From Microcosmobacter sp040493455 (GTDB taxonomy: Bacteria > Bacteroidota > Bacteroidia > Flavobacteriales > Flavobacteriaceae), in contig NZ_JANFDA010000005.1 in the NCBI RefSeq assembly GCF_040493455.1, forward strand, positions 62,001 to 126,000: a stretch of 64,000 bases of DNA, in the 5' to 3' direction. Positions 1 to 8,784 of this stretch are shown here, in pieces. Every line of letters starts with the position of its first letter. Position 1 is the first letter of the stretch. The translations under genes and the position numbers were made by a program. Below the pieces are notes generated by a model. That model saw only the letters and a program-made list of their open reading frames with translations, searched no databases and was not told where the DNA came from.

Positions 1-956
1 GAGGCGACCGAAGTAGAAAAGAAAATCTCGTAGAATATGGATTCCGATTACCAGCAGCGATGGATAACAGACCATTGAAGTTCGAAGAATTTGAAGCTCT
101 GCAAAATCAGGTCATATACGTCAGTGCAACACCAGCAGATTACGAAATGCAAAAGACAGGAGGCATCTATGTAGAACAGGTCATAAGACCAACAGGACTG
201 CTAGACCCAATCATAGAAGTTAGACCAAGTTTGAATCAAATTGATGATTTAATTGAAGAGATACAAGTCAGAGTTGAAAAAGATGAACGCACATTAGTAA
301 CAACCTTGACCAAGCGTATGGCAGAAGAATTGGTGAAATACCTTACCAGAATTCAAATCCGATGTCGATACATTCATAGCGATGTAGATACACTAGAACG
401 TGTTGAGATTATGCAAGATCTGCGCAAAGGCTTGTTCGATGTATTGGTTGGTGTAAACTTGTTGCGCGAAGGTCTGGACTTGCCAGAAGTATCATTAGTA
501 GCAATTCTGGATGCAGATAAAGAAGGTTTCTTAAGATCCACACGATCATTAACCCAAACAGTTGGTAGAGCAGCACGTAACCTTAATGGAAAGGCAATAA
601 TGTATGCCGATAAGATTACCAAGAGTATGCAGAAGACCATCGACGAAACCAATTACAGGCGAGATAAACAAATAGCATACAATACGGCAAACAATATCGA
701 GCCAAAAGCACTCAATAAAAGCTTAGATAATGCACTGTCCAAAAATTCAGTAAGTACTTATTATTACGAATTAGAAGCTCGAAAAGCTGCCGAGCCTGAA
801 TCGGAATACTTATCGAAACCAGAACTCGAAAAGAAAATTCGTGAAAACCGCAAGCATATGGAAAATGCTGCTAAAAATCTAGATTTTATGGAAGCAGCAA
901 AGTTTAGAGATACAATAAAAATGTATCAGGAAAAAATAGAGAAATTAAAAGCGTAG
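1..956 (+). CDS. uvrB: UvrABC excinuclease subunit B, C-terminal part
   Basis: UvrB is the DNA-damage verifying helicase-like subunit of nucleotide excision repair. The gene enters from the left edge; the reading frame is already open at base 3 (GDRSRKENLVEYGFRLPAAM), so the ATG at 60 is internal. About 317 of the usual ~670 residues are present. Visible are the second helicase domain, with the REGLDLPEVSLVAILDADKEG stretch and motif VI QTVGRAARN, and a C-terminal UVR motif (LEKKIRENRKHMENAAKNLD) that contacts UvrC. The frame ends at TAG 954-956. Identification is certain from family motifs; the N-terminal half lies outside the window. Confidence 0.97.
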   Translation, partial: GDRSRKENLVEYGFRLPAAMDNRPLKFEEFEALQNQVIYVSATPADYEMQKTGGIYVEQVIRPTGLLDPIIEVRPSLNQIDDLIEEIQVRVEKDERTLVTTLTKRMAEELVKYLTRIQIRCRYIHSDVDTLERVEIMQDLRKGLFDVLVGVNLLREGLDLPEVSLVAILDADKEGFLRSTRSLTQTVGRAARNLNGKAIMYADKITKSMQKTIDETNYRRDKQIAYNTANNIEPKALNKSLDNALSKNSVSTYYYELEARKAAEPESEYLSKPELEKKIRENRKHMENAAKNLDFMEAAKFRDTIKMYQEKIEKLKA

Positions 957-963
957 TCTTTTC

Positions 964-1365
964 CTAGTTATACTGAACTTTAAAAATATCGATTAAGAAA
1001 TCTGGTGGAACAATTTTGTTAGGGAAACTTTCCATAAGGTCCAATACCTTATTAATTGACTCATGACTCAATCCCATTCGTAATCCAAAGTTATGTAGCT
1101 TCACCAATTGTTTTGGCGTAATATGTTTGTCAACATTCATTAATAATACCAATCTATGGAACTGTACAATACGCTCACTGTGCGACTTTAAATGTACATA
1201 AGTAACAGGATGCTCAAATAAGTAATCAAAATCTTCTTGAGAAATATCTAATTGTCTAGCAACACCTAGTAAGAAGTTATATTCAATGGATTTTATGCTT
1301 TCGTCTGTCATTGCGAACGCTATCATCTCGGATAGCAAGCTCAACTTTTCTTTTCGGTTAATCAT
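964..1365 (-). CDS. TerB-like small cytoplasmic protein
   Basis: A 133-residue, probably all-helical soluble protein without signal peptide or membrane segment. The pattern of acidic helices (KLSLLSEMIAFAMTDESIKS, then SIEYNFLLGVARQLDIS) resembles the TerB/DjlA-N-type helical domain, often found in Bacteroidota next to uvrB. The molecular role is unknown; TerB-like domains are thought to bind metal or partner proteins near membranes. It converges on uvrB with a gap of only 7 bp and no room for a separate terminator. The ATG at 1365 is the only reasonable start. Family assignment is from motif recall, not from a search. Confidence 0.7.
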   Translation of the reverse strand: MINRKEKLSLLSEMIAFAMTDESIKSIEYNFLLGVARQLDISQEDFDYLFEHPVTYVHLKSHSERIVQFHRLVLLMNVDKHITPKQLVKLHNFGLRMGLSHESINKVLDLMESFPNKIVPPDFLIDIFKVQYN

Positions 1366-1700
1366 AACTGAGGGATTTACTATGGTAAAGTTACCGATAT
1401 CAAATAAGCTGTTATCGTAGTAATAATGCGACTTGTCGAAAAATAAATAGTACTTGGTCGATTTTATTTTACGTTGGTCATTTTACAACTATGTAGTTCG
1501 TCGATAAAATGAAATGTAACTTACTGATATGTAATTAATTAAACATTTTATTTTGAATGAATTTTCATGCAAATCCCAAAATTCTAGTTTATCACTTGTT
1601 AGATTTTTCTTTCAAAAGCAAATAAAGGAAACATGAAATTTGATGACCATTTTACTTAACTACGATGAGGTAGTATATAATCTTTTTAAAGCTATTAATT
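1366..1700. other. AT-rich intergenic region between two divergent genes
   Basis: This 335-bp stretch separates the TerB-like gene (minus) from the large secreted protein (plus), so it should hold both promoters. I see no open frame, RNA gene or strong hairpin, and no clean TAnnTTTG element for either direction. The only recognisable element is the leader cassette at its right end (see 1687). Confidence 0.5.
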
Positions 1701-1718
1701 ATGAAACGACTATTACTA
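1687..1718 (+). repeat. Leader/start cassette, copy 1
   Basis: A 32-nt block covering the last 14 bases before the ATG and the first six codons of the 1701 gene. It is identical to 6040-6071 at the start of the next gene; a degenerate third copy is at 8707-8730. The identity spans non-coding and coding bases, so it reflects shared ancestry rather than protein constraint alone. Confidence 0.85.
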
Positions 1719-4700
1719 CTATCAATCATCATGGCATTTGGCATAGCCTCATATGCACAAACCACATGGACAGGAGCAGGAGCTGATACCAATTGGAGCA
1801 ATACAGACAATTGGGATACCAACTTAGTTCCTACAGCATCCGATGACGTTATTATTCCAACAGGGTTTACAGTAACATTGAATGTATCTGGTAACGTAAG
1901 ATCGATTACACTTCAAGGAAATTCAACTTTAGATATGAATACATCCTTTGAGTTTTCAGAACCTTCAACATTCGAAACTGGTACAACAGTAAATTGGAAT
2001 ACGGGAACACTAAATGGTAATACAAGTACACTCACCAATTCTGGGACAATGAATTTAATGAGTGTAGGAACCAAAATAATTAGTGGAGATACAGTATTGG
2101 ATAATTCAGGAACCATAAACATTACATCCTCTGGAGATTTATCCATACCACAAGGTATTTTAAATAATCAGGCTTCGGGAGTTATAGACTTGCAAGAAGA
2201 TGGTGGTAACATAACATGGTCTGGCGGTACGGTTCACATTTTGAATAATTCAGGATTAATAAAAAAGACGACCTCTGCTGGAGAAGCTCAAATAGTTTTA
2301 TTACTTAACAACAATGATGGTACTATAGAAGTAGAGAGCGGTACCTTATCGCTTCAAAATACCATAGGAAAAAATCTAACAGACGGTACATATAATATAT
2401 CGTCTGGAGCGACTATGGATTGGGATACCAGAATTACAGTGTCTGGTACGCTTACTGGAGTAAATAATGGAACCTTAAACTGGACTAGTATTGTTGATGT
2501 TCCTGTATCAGCTACGTTTAATTTTACAGGTTCAGGAGACTTTAATTGGACTGGCGGTTCATTGAATGGAGGAGGAACGTTAACCAATCTAGGCACCATT
2601 AATTTACCCGGTACAGGTTCAAAATCAATATTCGAAGATTCAAACTTTGATAACGAAGGAACAGTTAATATTACAGGAGCAGGAAATCTGTCAATCTCTC
2701 AGGGAATTTTTAATAATGAAGCTTCTGGTGTTTTAGATCTTCAGGCAGATTCAGGAGACATTACCTGGTCTGGCGGGTCGGTTCACATTTTGAACAACGC
2801 TGGATTGATTAGAAAAACCACGTCATTGGGTGAAGCGCAAATCGTAGCACTATTAAATAATAATGACGGTACCATCAGTGTTGAAAGTGGTATACTATCA
2901 TTTCAAAATACAATAGGTAAGAACCTTACCGATGGGACTTATAATATATCATCTGGAGCCACCATGGATTGGGATACAACTATGACATTGTCTGGGGATA
3001 TTTCAGGAACCAATGAGGGCACATTGAATTGGGGAAGCATTGTGGATGTTCCAGGCAGTGCCACAATGGATATTACTGGATCTGGAGTTATTAACTGGAA
3101 TGGCGGCTCATTAAATGGAGGAGGAACCTTAACCAACCAAAGTACTATTAACTTACCAGGAACAGGCGCAAAATCTATATTTGGAGATACTGCGTTTAGT
3201 AATGAAGCTACTTTCAATATTACTGGAGCGGGAGATCTTCTAATTTCTCAAGGGACGTTTGATAATCAAGCCTCTGGAGTTTTAGACTTACAAGAGGATT
3301 CAGGTAATATTTCCTGGTCTGGAGGTTCAGTTCATATTCTGAATAATACTGGGCTTATAAGAAAGACAACCTCTACAGGAGAAGCACAAATACATGTATT
3401 GCTTAATAATAATGGTGGAACTATCAGTGTTGAAAATGGTACCTTATCATTTCAGAATTCAATAGGTAAGAACTTAACAGGTGGTGTCTATAATGTATCT
3501 CCAGGAGCAGCATTCGATTGGGATGGACTTGTTACTTTACTAGGGACTTTGACGGGAACAGTAGATGGTGATTTAAATGCGACCAACACCATAGCAGTAG
3601 ATTTAGATACAACGGCAACAATAAATATTGCTGGTACTGGTAATGCAAATTGGGTGTCTGGAATATTAAATGGTGGTGGTACACTTATTAATCAGAGTAT
3701 TATCAATTTAACAGGAACAGGTAGTAAATCCATACTAGGAGATACTACTTTAAATAATGAGGGATTAATAAATTTTACAGCATCTGGAGACCTATTCATA
3801 TCTCAAGGTATTTTGAACAATCAAGCGAGCGGTGTTATAGATCTGATGACTGATGCTAGTAACTTAACTTGGTCTGGTGGAACGTCTCATATTTTAAATA
3901 ACTTCGGATTGATAAGACGATCTACAAGTAGCGGTATAGTCGTGTCTTTTGTTGAGTTGACCAACTTTGGAACTATTGAAGTTGCTTCTGGAGAACTAGA
4001 GATTTCTAGCTCAGAACCGTTTATTAATGAAACCACAGGTAGAGTAAAAGGTGTTGGTATATTTGATCTTCCATCGACATCAAGTTACACCAACAATGGA
4101 ATTTTTGAGCCTGGATTATCACCTGGAACGCTAACCGTTCAAGGAGATTATGAATCCACGGCCACTTCAGTATTAGATGTTGAACTAAATGGATTAACGC
4201 CAGACACTGAGCATGATGTTTTAGCAGTAATTGGAAATAACAATGTTTTTGATGGAAGCGTTGCGATTACAATGGGCTTTGAAGCAGATGAAGGGGATAC
4301 ATTCACTATTGCCACTACAACAGGAACAATTGTAACTCAAAATTTAACCACACCGATTATAGTTGATTATGATGGAAAGCGATACACATTTGATGTTACC
4401 TATCCTAATGATAACGAAGTATTACTTACAATTTCTGATAAGCTAGATATTTTACCACCAGATATAATTACACAGAACATTACAGTTCAACTAGATGCTT
4501 CTGGGAATGCAAGTATTACAGCTTCTCAAGTAGACAATGGCACGACTGATAATTGTACACCAACTAATGAGTTGCAATTTGATTTGGACATTACAGACTT
4601 CACTTGTGCAGATCTTGGAGATAATACAGTGACGCTAACCGTAACAGATAATGATGGGAATTCTGCAAATGCACCAGCGACCGTAACTGTTGAAGACAAT

Positions 4701-5933
4701 ATCGACCCAACTGTGGTGACGCAGAACATAACAGTTCAATTGGATGCCTCGGGAAATGCTTCGATTACAACAGGTGACATAGATGATGGTTCTAGCGATA
4801 ATTGTACAGTAGCCAACCTAAGTCTAGATGTCACAGATTTCACTTGTGCTAATCTAGGCGCAAATACAGTGAATCTCATTGTGACAGATCAGAGTGGAAA
4901 CAGTGCTTCAGCTTCAGCGACTGTTACTGTTGAAGATACTGTAGACCCAACTGTAGTCACTCAAAACATAACGGTTCAATTGGATGCATCAGGAAATGCT
5001 TCGATTACGACTGGTGATATTGATAATGGCTCCAGTGATAATTGTACAGTATCAAATCTAAGTTTAGATGTCACAGATTTTACTTGTGCAGATCTAGGCG
5101 CTAATACGGTGAATCTTACTGTGACCGATCAGAGTGGAAATAGTGCTTCAGCTTCAGCCACAGTTACCGTCGAAGATACTGTAAACCCAATAGTGGTTAC
5201 ACAAAACATAACGGTTCAACTAGATGCTTCTGGAAATGCTTCGATTACGACTGGTGATATTGATAATGGCTCCAGTGATAATTGTACAGTATCAAATCTA
5301 AGTTTAGATGTCACAGATTTTACTTGTGCAGATCTAGGCGCTAATACAGTGAACCTAACAGCGACAGACCAGAGTGGTAACAGTGCCTCAGTTTCAGCAA
5401 TAGTAACTGTAGAGGATACGGTAGATCCTGTAATAAATTGCCCTGCTGGATTTACGGTGGAAACAGTAGGAGATTTTATATTACCAGACTATTTTGTTGA
5501 AGGAGATGTTACAGCCTCTGATAATTGTGGATTTACAGTTGTGCAGACTCCAGTGGCAGGAACCAATTTACCTGACGGTGATCATATTATTGAATATGAA
5601 GTTACAGATGATGCAGGCAATACTGCGACATGTTCCTTTGAACTTAAGGTTGAGGATATGACATTGAGTATTGAAAATAATCAACTCGTTGATAATGATA
5701 TCAGTTTATATCCAAATCCGGTTGAGGACAGCTTTACTTTAAAAAATCTAGGAAACATCGAACTGACTAGTATTACAATAGTAGATGTAAAAGGCAGTAT
5801 TATTCAACAATTAGATTTAAGAACAATGACAATTGAAAAAATAATTAATATTAGTAATTATCAATCTGGAGTGTACTTTGCAAGAATAGAATCGCGCAAT
5901 GGCTTTATTGTAAAACGAATAATTAAACAATAG
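1701..5933 (+). CDS. Large repetitive T9SS-secreted surface protein (HYR/Ig-like)
   Basis: A 1410-residue exported protein, probably an adhesin or cell-surface structural protein. Residues 1-20 form a signal peptide ending in SYAQ. An N-terminal motif (WTGAGADTNWSNTDNW) typical of Bacteroidota surface proteins follows. Residues ~100-790 hold about four repeats of ~183 residues rich in N, G, S and T, probably beta-helical. Residues 922-1244 hold four Ig-like repeats (TQNITVQLDASGNASIT...), and ~1245-1330 a HYR-type domain with the SDNCG and DDAGNTATC signatures. The last ~75 residues (LYPNPVEDSFTLKN...) are a type A T9SS sorting domain, normally removed on export and surface attachment. The start shares its sequence with the next gene. 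Substrate or ligand is unknown. Confidence 0.88.
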   Translation: MKRLLLLSIIMAFGIASYAQTTWTGAGADTNWSNTDNWDTNLVPTASDDVIIPTGFTVTLNVSGNVRSITLQGNSTLDMNTSFEFSEPSTFETGTTVNWNTGTLNGNTSTLTNSGTMNLMSVGTKIISGDTVLDNSGTINITSSGDLSIPQGILNNQASGVIDLQEDGGNITWSGGTVHILNNSGLIKKTTSAGEAQIVLLLNNNDGTIEVESGTLSLQNTIGKNLTDGTYNISSGATMDWDTRITVSGTLTGVNNGTLNWTSIVDVPVSATFNFTGSGDFNWTGGSLNGGGTLTNLGTINLPGTGSKSIFEDSNFDNEGTVNITGAGNLSISQGIFNNEASGVLDLQADSGDITWSGGSVHILNNAGLIRKTTSLGEAQIVALLNNNDGTISVESGILSFQNTIGKNLTDGTYNISSGATMDWDTTMTLSGDISGTNEGTLNWGSIVDVPGSATMDITGSGVINWNGGSLNGGGTLTNQSTINLPGTGAKSIFGDTAFSNEATFNITGAGDLLISQGTFDNQASGVLDLQEDSGNISWSGGSVHILNNTGLIRKTTSTGEAQIHVLLNNNGGTISVENGTLSFQNSIGKNLTGGVYNVSPGAAFDWDGLVTLLGTLTGTVDGDLNATNTIAVDLDTTATINIAGTGNANWVSGILNGGGTLINQSIINLTGTGSKSILGDTTLNNEGLINFTASGDLFISQGILNNQASGVIDLMTDASNLTWSGGTSHILNNFGLIRRSTSSGIVVSFVELTNFGTIEVASGELEISSSEPFINETTGRVKGVGIFDLPSTSSYTNNGIFEPGLSPGTLTVQGDYESTATSVLDVELNGLTPDTEHDVLAVIGNNNVFDGSVAITMGFEADEGDTFTIATTTGTIVTQNLTTPIIVDYDGKRYTFDVTYPNDNEVLLTISDKLDILPPDIITQNITVQLDASGNASITASQVDNGTTDNCTPTNELQFDLDITDFTCADLGDNTVTLTVTDNDGNSANAPATVTVEDNIDPTVVTQNITVQLDASGNASITTGDIDDGSSDNCTVANLSLDVTDFTCANLGANTVNLIVTDQSGNSASASATVTVEDTVDPTVVTQNITVQLDASGNASITTGDIDNGSSDNCTVSNLSLDVTDFTCADLGANTVNLTVTDQSGNSASASATVTVEDTVNPIVVTQNITVQLDASGNASITTGDIDNGSSDNCTVSNLSLDVTDFTCADLGANTVNLTATDQSGNSASVSAIVTVEDTVDPVINCPAGFTVETVGDFILPDYFVEGDVTASDNCGFTVVQTPVAGTNLPDGDHIIEYEVTDDAGNTATCSFELKVEDMTLSIENNQLVDNDISLYPNPVEDSFTLKNLGNIELTSITIVDVKGSIIQQLDLRTMTIEKIINISNYQSGVYFARIESRNGFIVKRIIKQ
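2010..4000 (+). repeat. Four ~550-bp coding tandem repeats
   Basis: Units start near 2010, 2562, 3111 and 3666 (spacing 552, 549 and 555 bp), each beginning with the codons for LNG and ending in a GTYN/GVYN...WD motif. The fourth unit degenerates after about 3990. Spacing is a multiple of three, so copies can be gained or lost in frame. Confidence 0.8.
4464..5432 (+). repeat. Four Ig-like coding tandem repeats, three of exactly 240 bp
   Basis: The first unit (4464-4712, 249 bp) is divergent; the next three start at 4713, 4953 and 5193 and are exactly 240 bp (80 codons). The last two share 116 identical bases (4992-5107 and 5232-5347), including synonymous positions, which points to recent duplication or gene conversion. 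Confidence 0.9.
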
Positions 5934-5966
5934 GTAATAACCGTTTCATAAGAATTGTTTAATTGA

Positions 5967-5996
5967 AGACCATCTTGAAAAAGGTGGTCTTTTTTT
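5967..5996 (+). terminator. Intrinsic terminator after the large surface protein
   Basis: A 10-bp stem (AGACCATCTT / AAGGTGGTCT, one G-T pair) with a GAAA loop is followed by six T. It lies 34 bp after the stop codon and separates the two surface-protein genes. Confidence 0.85.
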
Positions 5997-6039
5997 ATGA
6001 TGACTTTTTTGTAGTTGTTCCGATGTAATAGTAAACCTA

Positions 6040-6071
6040 TAAAGCTATTAATTATGAAACGACTATTACTA
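6040..6071 (+). repeat. Leader/start cassette, copy 2
   Basis: Identical over 32 nt to 1687-1718. It places the true ATG at 6054, because the preceding in-frame ATG at 6015 would put 13 charged or mixed residues before a perfect signal peptide. Confidence 0.85.
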
Positions 6072-8690
6072 TTATTGTTTGTTGTGCTTGCTGTGATTAC
6101 ACAAGCAAATGCGCAGTTTTTCGAAGATTTTAATTCAGGAATACCTAACAGTTGGACAGTATTAAATGAAGCTGGAGGAGATGTTTGGGAAATAGACCAA
6201 CAAGGATGGGGAGGAGGAAGCGGACTTAGATTAGATTTAGACGCCAATGTTGATGAAGATTTTTTAATTACGCCACAGTTTCTTGTGAGCATAGGAAGTT
6301 CTGAACGTATTTCGTTTCATGTATTAGCTAGAGATGCAGATATAAGTTTTGATGTTTTACTATCAACATCAGGAACATCTGCTACAGATTTTTCTATAAC
6401 AATCGCAAGCGAGACAGAACCAGAGGCAGAGTTTAGTAATTATTCAAGATACGAATATGATTTATCTGCGTATGATGGGCAAAATGTATATGTTGCTATA
6501 GTTCCTACAACGCCAGATAACATTGGATTTGTACTATTAGAACTTGATGAATTTTCCAATGATTCCTTTGATTGTAAAAGCCCATATGCATTGAGTGGTT
6601 CACCATTATTGCTTACTGAGGCAATACTTTCTTGGAGGCATTTTCCTGGACAACAAGATTGGTCAGTACAATATGGAGAAACAGACTTTCCTTTGGGTAC
6701 AGGAACTATAGTGGAAGATGATAATGAGTTTGCAGGCTTAACCATAACTGGACTAACTTCTGGAGTTTCTTATGATTATTATGTACAATCAAATTGTGGC
6801 ACTGATGATAGTCAATGGGTTGGGCCATATACTATTGTGCAACCTCAATTAGGAGAAGGTGTTGCCTTTCCGATTCCTATAGATTTATCAACAGACAGTT
6901 GTAGCTCTGAATCAACTATTACATTCGATTATGATCAGGGCTTTCCATTCTACACGTTTCCAGGTAACGAAAATGTGTATTTAAACTTCAGTTGTGATCC
7001 ACAAGCGACAGTAGTTAAAGTAGGAGTTTGGACTCGCTTTACCAGTCCGGCAAATGGTGCAATAAAGATTACGACCGATAATCCAGAGGATAACTTTGTT
7101 ATTCACACTCTAAATTGTAATAATCAAGGTATTTGTTTTAGAGATGATCAGGTGTTCTGTTACCGAAACCCAACTAATATGTTTTCTCAAACAGTTTTGA
7201 ATTTAGATCCAAACACAGAATATAGCTTAGCAATATGGCGCTCTGGTTCGTTTCCTAATACTGATATATCTGAAATCTGTGTAGAAGCATTAGGCTGTGT
7301 AATTCCTGTAGATTTGGACGTTAATGTAATTTCTGATACAGATGCAGAAATATCATGGACGCCATACGATGGTAGTCAAACTACATGGGAGTATGTTGTA
7401 CAGGAAGAAGGTCTTGGAGAACCAATGGGTTCAGGGATATCTACTATGAGTACTACAGCAACAGTTTCGGGAACGCAAAATACGACCTATGAGTTTTACG
7501 TAAGAACAGATTGTGGAGGCGGATCATTTAGTGATTGGGCAGGTCCATTTGAGTGGCTGCAATCAATAGTTCCTGCAAATAATAATTGTGAAGATGCTGA
7601 ACTTTTGGTTGAGCAAACCTCTGGAGAATGTACTTTCTTAGCTTCAGGAAATACTTTAGGAGCAGATTACTCTCCAGATAATTTTGATGATTGTACGTTC
7701 GATGATGAAGATGTATGGTACACCTTTGTAGCAACATCTCCGAGATATCGATTTAGAATTATTGGAACTAATGGAGAATTTACTGAAACAGATTATTCAG
7801 GGATGTTATATGATAGCGACCTGGATTGCACATCCGAAGATGATTTTGATAATTTGCTATGTGTCTATAATGATGACGATGAAGCTTATATTATCTATGA
7901 TCTGGTTGTAGGGAATACCTATTACTTTAGGGTATCTATGGTACGCTTTTCATCCGATGCAGGTCTAGATTCTTCTTTTGATCTATGTATAAGCATTCCA
8001 CCGCCACCTCCAGCCAATAACAATTGTGTTGATGCGATGCCAATCCAGACAGGGATGAGCTATAATGGAGATACAACTTGGGCTACCAATTTTGATGACA
8101 TTCCATTATGTAATAATCCTACTAATGACGATTATAATGTTGTATGGTATTCTTACACAGGTCTGGGTAGTGAAGAGGATATTACCATTTCATTCTGCGA
8201 ACGACTATTTCCTGTGGAGATGGCAGTGTTTACTGGTTCATGCAATGATCTCGAATGTTTCAGTAGCTTCACAAATAGTGAATTTGTAGCACAAGCAGAA
8301 TGTAGTGTTGGATTTAATAGAAACTATACGTTTAATTCCGATGGAACATCAACATACTATATTGCGATACGTGGTAATGACGATGATGATTTTGGACTGT
8401 ATAGTTTTGATGTCAGTGGTATTACGCTTTCAACACCGCAATTTGAAAGTAATGCCTTTACCATATTTCCAAACCCAGCTAAGTCTTCAGTAAATATCAA
8501 TAATCTTAATAACATACCACTAGATAAAATTGAACTTGTAGACATAAATGGAAGAATTGTTGAGTCTATAGAACCAGAAGCTGGTTTTGGTAGTATGGAA
8601 ATAGCACTAACAAAGTTTTCGCAAGGGCTTTACTTTGTTAGGCTGTATTCTGACAATTCAATAATTAGTAAAAAACTATTAGTGCAATAA
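6054..8690 (+). CDS. T9SS-secreted multidomain surface protein (choice-of-anchor J, FN3)
   Basis: An 878-residue exported protein. Signal peptide is residues 1-21 (MKRLLLLLFVVLAVITQANA). A choice-of-anchor J / MAM-like domain follows (FFEDFNSGIPNSWTVLNEAG, ~22-165), with its usual start right after the signal peptide. Two fibronectin type III-like segments lie near 180-265 and 420-510 (AEISWTPYDGSQTTWEYVVQ). Two modules begin with NNNCEDA and NNNCVDA, and the last ~75 residues are a type A T9SS sorting domain (FTIFPNPAKSSVNINNL). The combination is typical of cell-surface or released proteins of gliding flavobacteria; the ligand is unknown. It shares its start region with the upstream gene but little else, which suggests modular exchange behind a common leader. 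Confidence 0.88.
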   Translation: MKRLLLLLFVVLAVITQANAQFFEDFNSGIPNSWTVLNEAGGDVWEIDQQGWGGGSGLRLDLDANVDEDFLITPQFLVSIGSSERISFHVLARDADISFDVLLSTSGTSATDFSITIASETEPEAEFSNYSRYEYDLSAYDGQNVYVAIVPTTPDNIGFVLLELDEFSNDSFDCKSPYALSGSPLLLTEAILSWRHFPGQQDWSVQYGETDFPLGTGTIVEDDNEFAGLTITGLTSGVSYDYYVQSNCGTDDSQWVGPYTIVQPQLGEGVAFPIPIDLSTDSCSSESTITFDYDQGFPFYTFPGNENVYLNFSCDPQATVVKVGVWTRFTSPANGAIKITTDNPEDNFVIHTLNCNNQGICFRDDQVFCYRNPTNMFSQTVLNLDPNTEYSLAIWRSGSFPNTDISEICVEALGCVIPVDLDVNVISDTDAEISWTPYDGSQTTWEYVVQEEGLGEPMGSGISTMSTTATVSGTQNTTYEFYVRTDCGGGSFSDWAGPFEWLQSIVPANNNCEDAELLVEQTSGECTFLASGNTLGADYSPDNFDDCTFDDEDVWYTFVATSPRYRFRIIGTNGEFTETDYSGMLYDSDLDCTSEDDFDNLLCVYNDDDEAYIIYDLVVGNTYYFRVSMVRFSSDAGLDSSFDLCISIPPPPPANNNCVDAMPIQTGMSYNGDTTWATNFDDIPLCNNPTNDDYNVVWYSYTGLGSEEDITISFCERLFPVEMAVFTGSCNDLECFSSFTNSEFVAQAECSVGFNRNYTFNSDGTSTYYIAIRGNDDDDFGLYSFDVSGITLSTPQFESNAFTIFPNPAKSSVNINNLNNIPLDKIELVDINGRIVESIEPEAGFGSMEIALTKFSQGLYFVRLYSDNSIISKKLLVQ

Positions 8691-8706
8691 CATTTGGAGC
8701 TGTATA

Positions 8707-8730
8707 AGCCTATGAAGCTATTAATTAGGG
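8707..8730 (+). repeat. Leader/start cassette, degenerate copy 3
   Basis: Matches 6034-6057 at all but a few positions (GCCTATGAAGCTATTAATTA against ACCTATAAAGCTATTAATTA), but the start codon position reads AGG and no signal-peptide codons follow. It is a relic that, with copy 2, flanks the 6054 gene as direct repeats. Confidence 0.65.
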
Positions 8731-8756
8731 AAATTTAATCTGGGCTTATTATATTG

Positions 8757-8784
8757 AAAGAGCTGTAGAATAACAGCTCTTTTT
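8757..8784. terminator. Bidirectional terminator between convergent genes
   Basis: A perfect 10-bp stem (AAAGAGCTGT / ACAGCTCTTT) with a 6-nt loop sits between the plus-strand surface protein and the minus-strand CHAT gene. T runs follow on the plus strand. Confidence 0.8.

Noticed and set aside
1913..4729. Several open frames of 60-90 codons on the minus strand inside the large surface protein
   Set aside because: They mirror the repeated, low-stop coding sequence of the plus-strand gene and show no starts, domains or signal peptides of their own.
4464..5432. Regularly spaced repeats that could suggest an array
   Set aside because: The unit is 240 bp, fully coding and in frame; there are no short repeats with unique spacers as in CRISPR.
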